Below, one piece after another: positions 63,035 to 64,000 of a stretch of 64,000 nt of DNA. The translations under genes and the position numbers were made by a program. The DNA is from Darksidea phi. Lineage: Eukaryota > Ascomycota > Dothideomycetes > Pleosporales > Lentitheciaceae. The notes beneath the pieces are model-generated. The model worked only from the letters and a program-made list of their open reading frames with translations, was not told the origin of the DNA and searched no databases. Positions within the stretch are counted from its first letter, which is position 1, and each line of letters begins with the position of its first letter. The stretch spans positions 248,001 through 312,000 of the forward strand of contig JASJFT010000029.1 of NCBI GenBank assembly GCA_030770425.1, written 5' to 3'.

Positions 63035-64000
63035 ATGAGGTCTTCGTATACCTGCAATAGGTGCCTCTCCCTCATTAAAGCCTCGTGGCCTCGCTTGCGG
63101 CCCTCGCCGGCCCTCCGCATCGCTCCCCAAAACTTCGCTTCGCGCAATCACTCCACCAAAGCTCCAGCACAATCTAAGCTCTCCCTGCCCCGACGAGGCA
63201 TATCCACAACCCCGAGCCGGCAATTTGAACAATCATTCGAACCTGTTGACTATGTGGACCCGGAAGGCATTCAGCGGAAGCTCGTTCTCACCGAGGATAA
63301 CCTCTTCCACTCGTTCACGCACTCGCCGATACCTGAGATCCGCAAGCGCGCCGCTTTCATGCGACAACATGCCCATTGCCCGCATCCCTCGCACAAACCG
63401 ACACGTGTAGCGAACCATGCGAATGACCCCGAGAGCCGCAAGTCGTCCGAAACTGGCGCCCCGCCCGCGCACGTAAACTTCGAGTGCCCAGATTGCGGTA
63501 TCCCGGTATATTGTTGTGAGGAGCATTGGGCGGATGACTATGAGGCACATCTGGAAGTGTGCGACATTATGAGGCAGGCCAATGAAGACGACCACGATCT
63601 GCGGAGTGGAAGGTTCTTCAAGGAGTTCCAGTTCGCGGAGCCGCAAATCGAAGAGATCTTGACCAACATGAGCAGCTGGGATACGTATTTGTATACCCGC
63701 GACTTTGATGCTTTAAACAAGGATCGAGAGATGCGGCAAGCGACGAAGCTGTTGACCTATCCTATGACGATAGCGAGTGTGATTAACGAGCTAAGTCCCT
63801 ACAACATCCGGAAAGGAGGACGCATGACACCCGAGGGCCTTAAGAGCTTCAGCGGTATGCATTCTAGACTCCCTGTTGAATGCTTTGACTGACCACACAC
63901 AGCACTGCGACACTCCCTCCATCCTGCCCGTACCGGTGGCGGCGATTCCTGGAAGAATGCCCGCCTCGCACCACCATCCGTTCGTATATTTGTCCTCGGC
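63035..64000 (+). CDS. mss51: Mss51-type mitochondrial translational activator, 5' part
   Basis: Exon 1 (63035-63854) and the start of exon 2 (63903-64000), joined over a 48-bp intron (GTATGC...ACACAG), encode the N-terminal 306 residues of an Mss51 homologue; the gene continues past the window. The first 60 residues are basic and Ser/Arg-rich (RRGISTTPSR), a mitochondrial presequence. NLFHSFTHSPIPEIRKRAAF and the Cys/His cluster (HCPHPSHK, CPDCGIPVYCCEEHWADDYE, LEVC) are family marks, the latter a MYND-like zinc module. After the intron, LRHSLHPARTGG and VRIFVLG match the family core. In yeast Mss51 activates translation of COX1 mRNA and couples it to cytochrome oxidase assembly. The ATG at 63035 is preferred over TTG 63026. 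Confidence 0.9.

Overview
The window is nuclear DNA of a filamentous ascomycete, most likely a dothideomycete (class-level inference). Genes carry short GT-AG introns of about 40-120 bp, often with a CTAAC-type branch site. Families include Zn(II)2Cys6, a fungal rhodopsin-like membrane domain, NACHT-ankyrin STAND proteins, P450, DUF2306 and Mss51. Gene blocks are separated by AT-rich stretches that look damaged by repeat-induced point mutation (RIP).

Layout. 1-10,100: the 3' end of a short-chain dehydrogenase (SDR), a decayed GPI-type secreted protein gene, a 65-residue membrane protein, an MFS sugar transporter, a Gln-rich/Cys-rich low-complexity protein, then a repeat tract with an assembly gap. 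10,100-17,000: a monocarboxylate-type MFS transporter, a GC-rich frameshifted gene, a large palindrome, a BTB protein with an octapeptide repeat, an AT-rich block and a broken gene. 17,400-24,150: two RING paralogues (one with a premature amber codon), a dienelactone hydrolase/NTF2-like fusion and a decayed gene. 24,200-28,170: gene-poor, with a small inverted-repeat element. 28,170-29,580: a rhodopsin-like membrane protein. 30,000-35,142: a cytochrome P450 divergent from a tryptophanase/aromatic prenyltransferase fusion. 36,000-41,030: a broken membrane-protein gene, an HD-domain hydrolase, two small proteins and a decayed MFS gene. 42,950-49,834: two secreted or cell-surface proteins, an SDR and a DUF2306 membrane protein with a premature amber codon. 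50,800-59,080: a Zn2Cys6 regulator, a disordered protein, an SRA (YDG) protein, an rRNA cytosine methyltransferase of the Rcm1/NSUN type and an Arl3/ARFRP1-type GTPase. 59,490-61,860: a wrecked NACHT-ankyrin gene. 62,100-64,000: an unknown gene and the 5' part of mss51.

The best candidate for an undescribed system is 30,006-35,142. A single predicted 897-residue protein joins a complete tryptophanase/tyrosine phenol-lyase-type PLP enzyme to a DMATS-type (ABBA) prenyltransferase. It is transcribed divergently from a P450 across 573 bp. The inferred pathway is release of indole (or phenol) from the amino acid, prenylation of the freed ring, then oxidation.

A second theme is decay. Three nearly complete genes (19,099-20,169; 35,980-36,342; 48,663-49,834) each carry one in-frame TAG or TAA that a C-to-T change at a CAG or CAA codon would explain. 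Several other genes are more heavily degraded. All intron boundaries were inferred by eye from frame, splice consensus and family resemblance.
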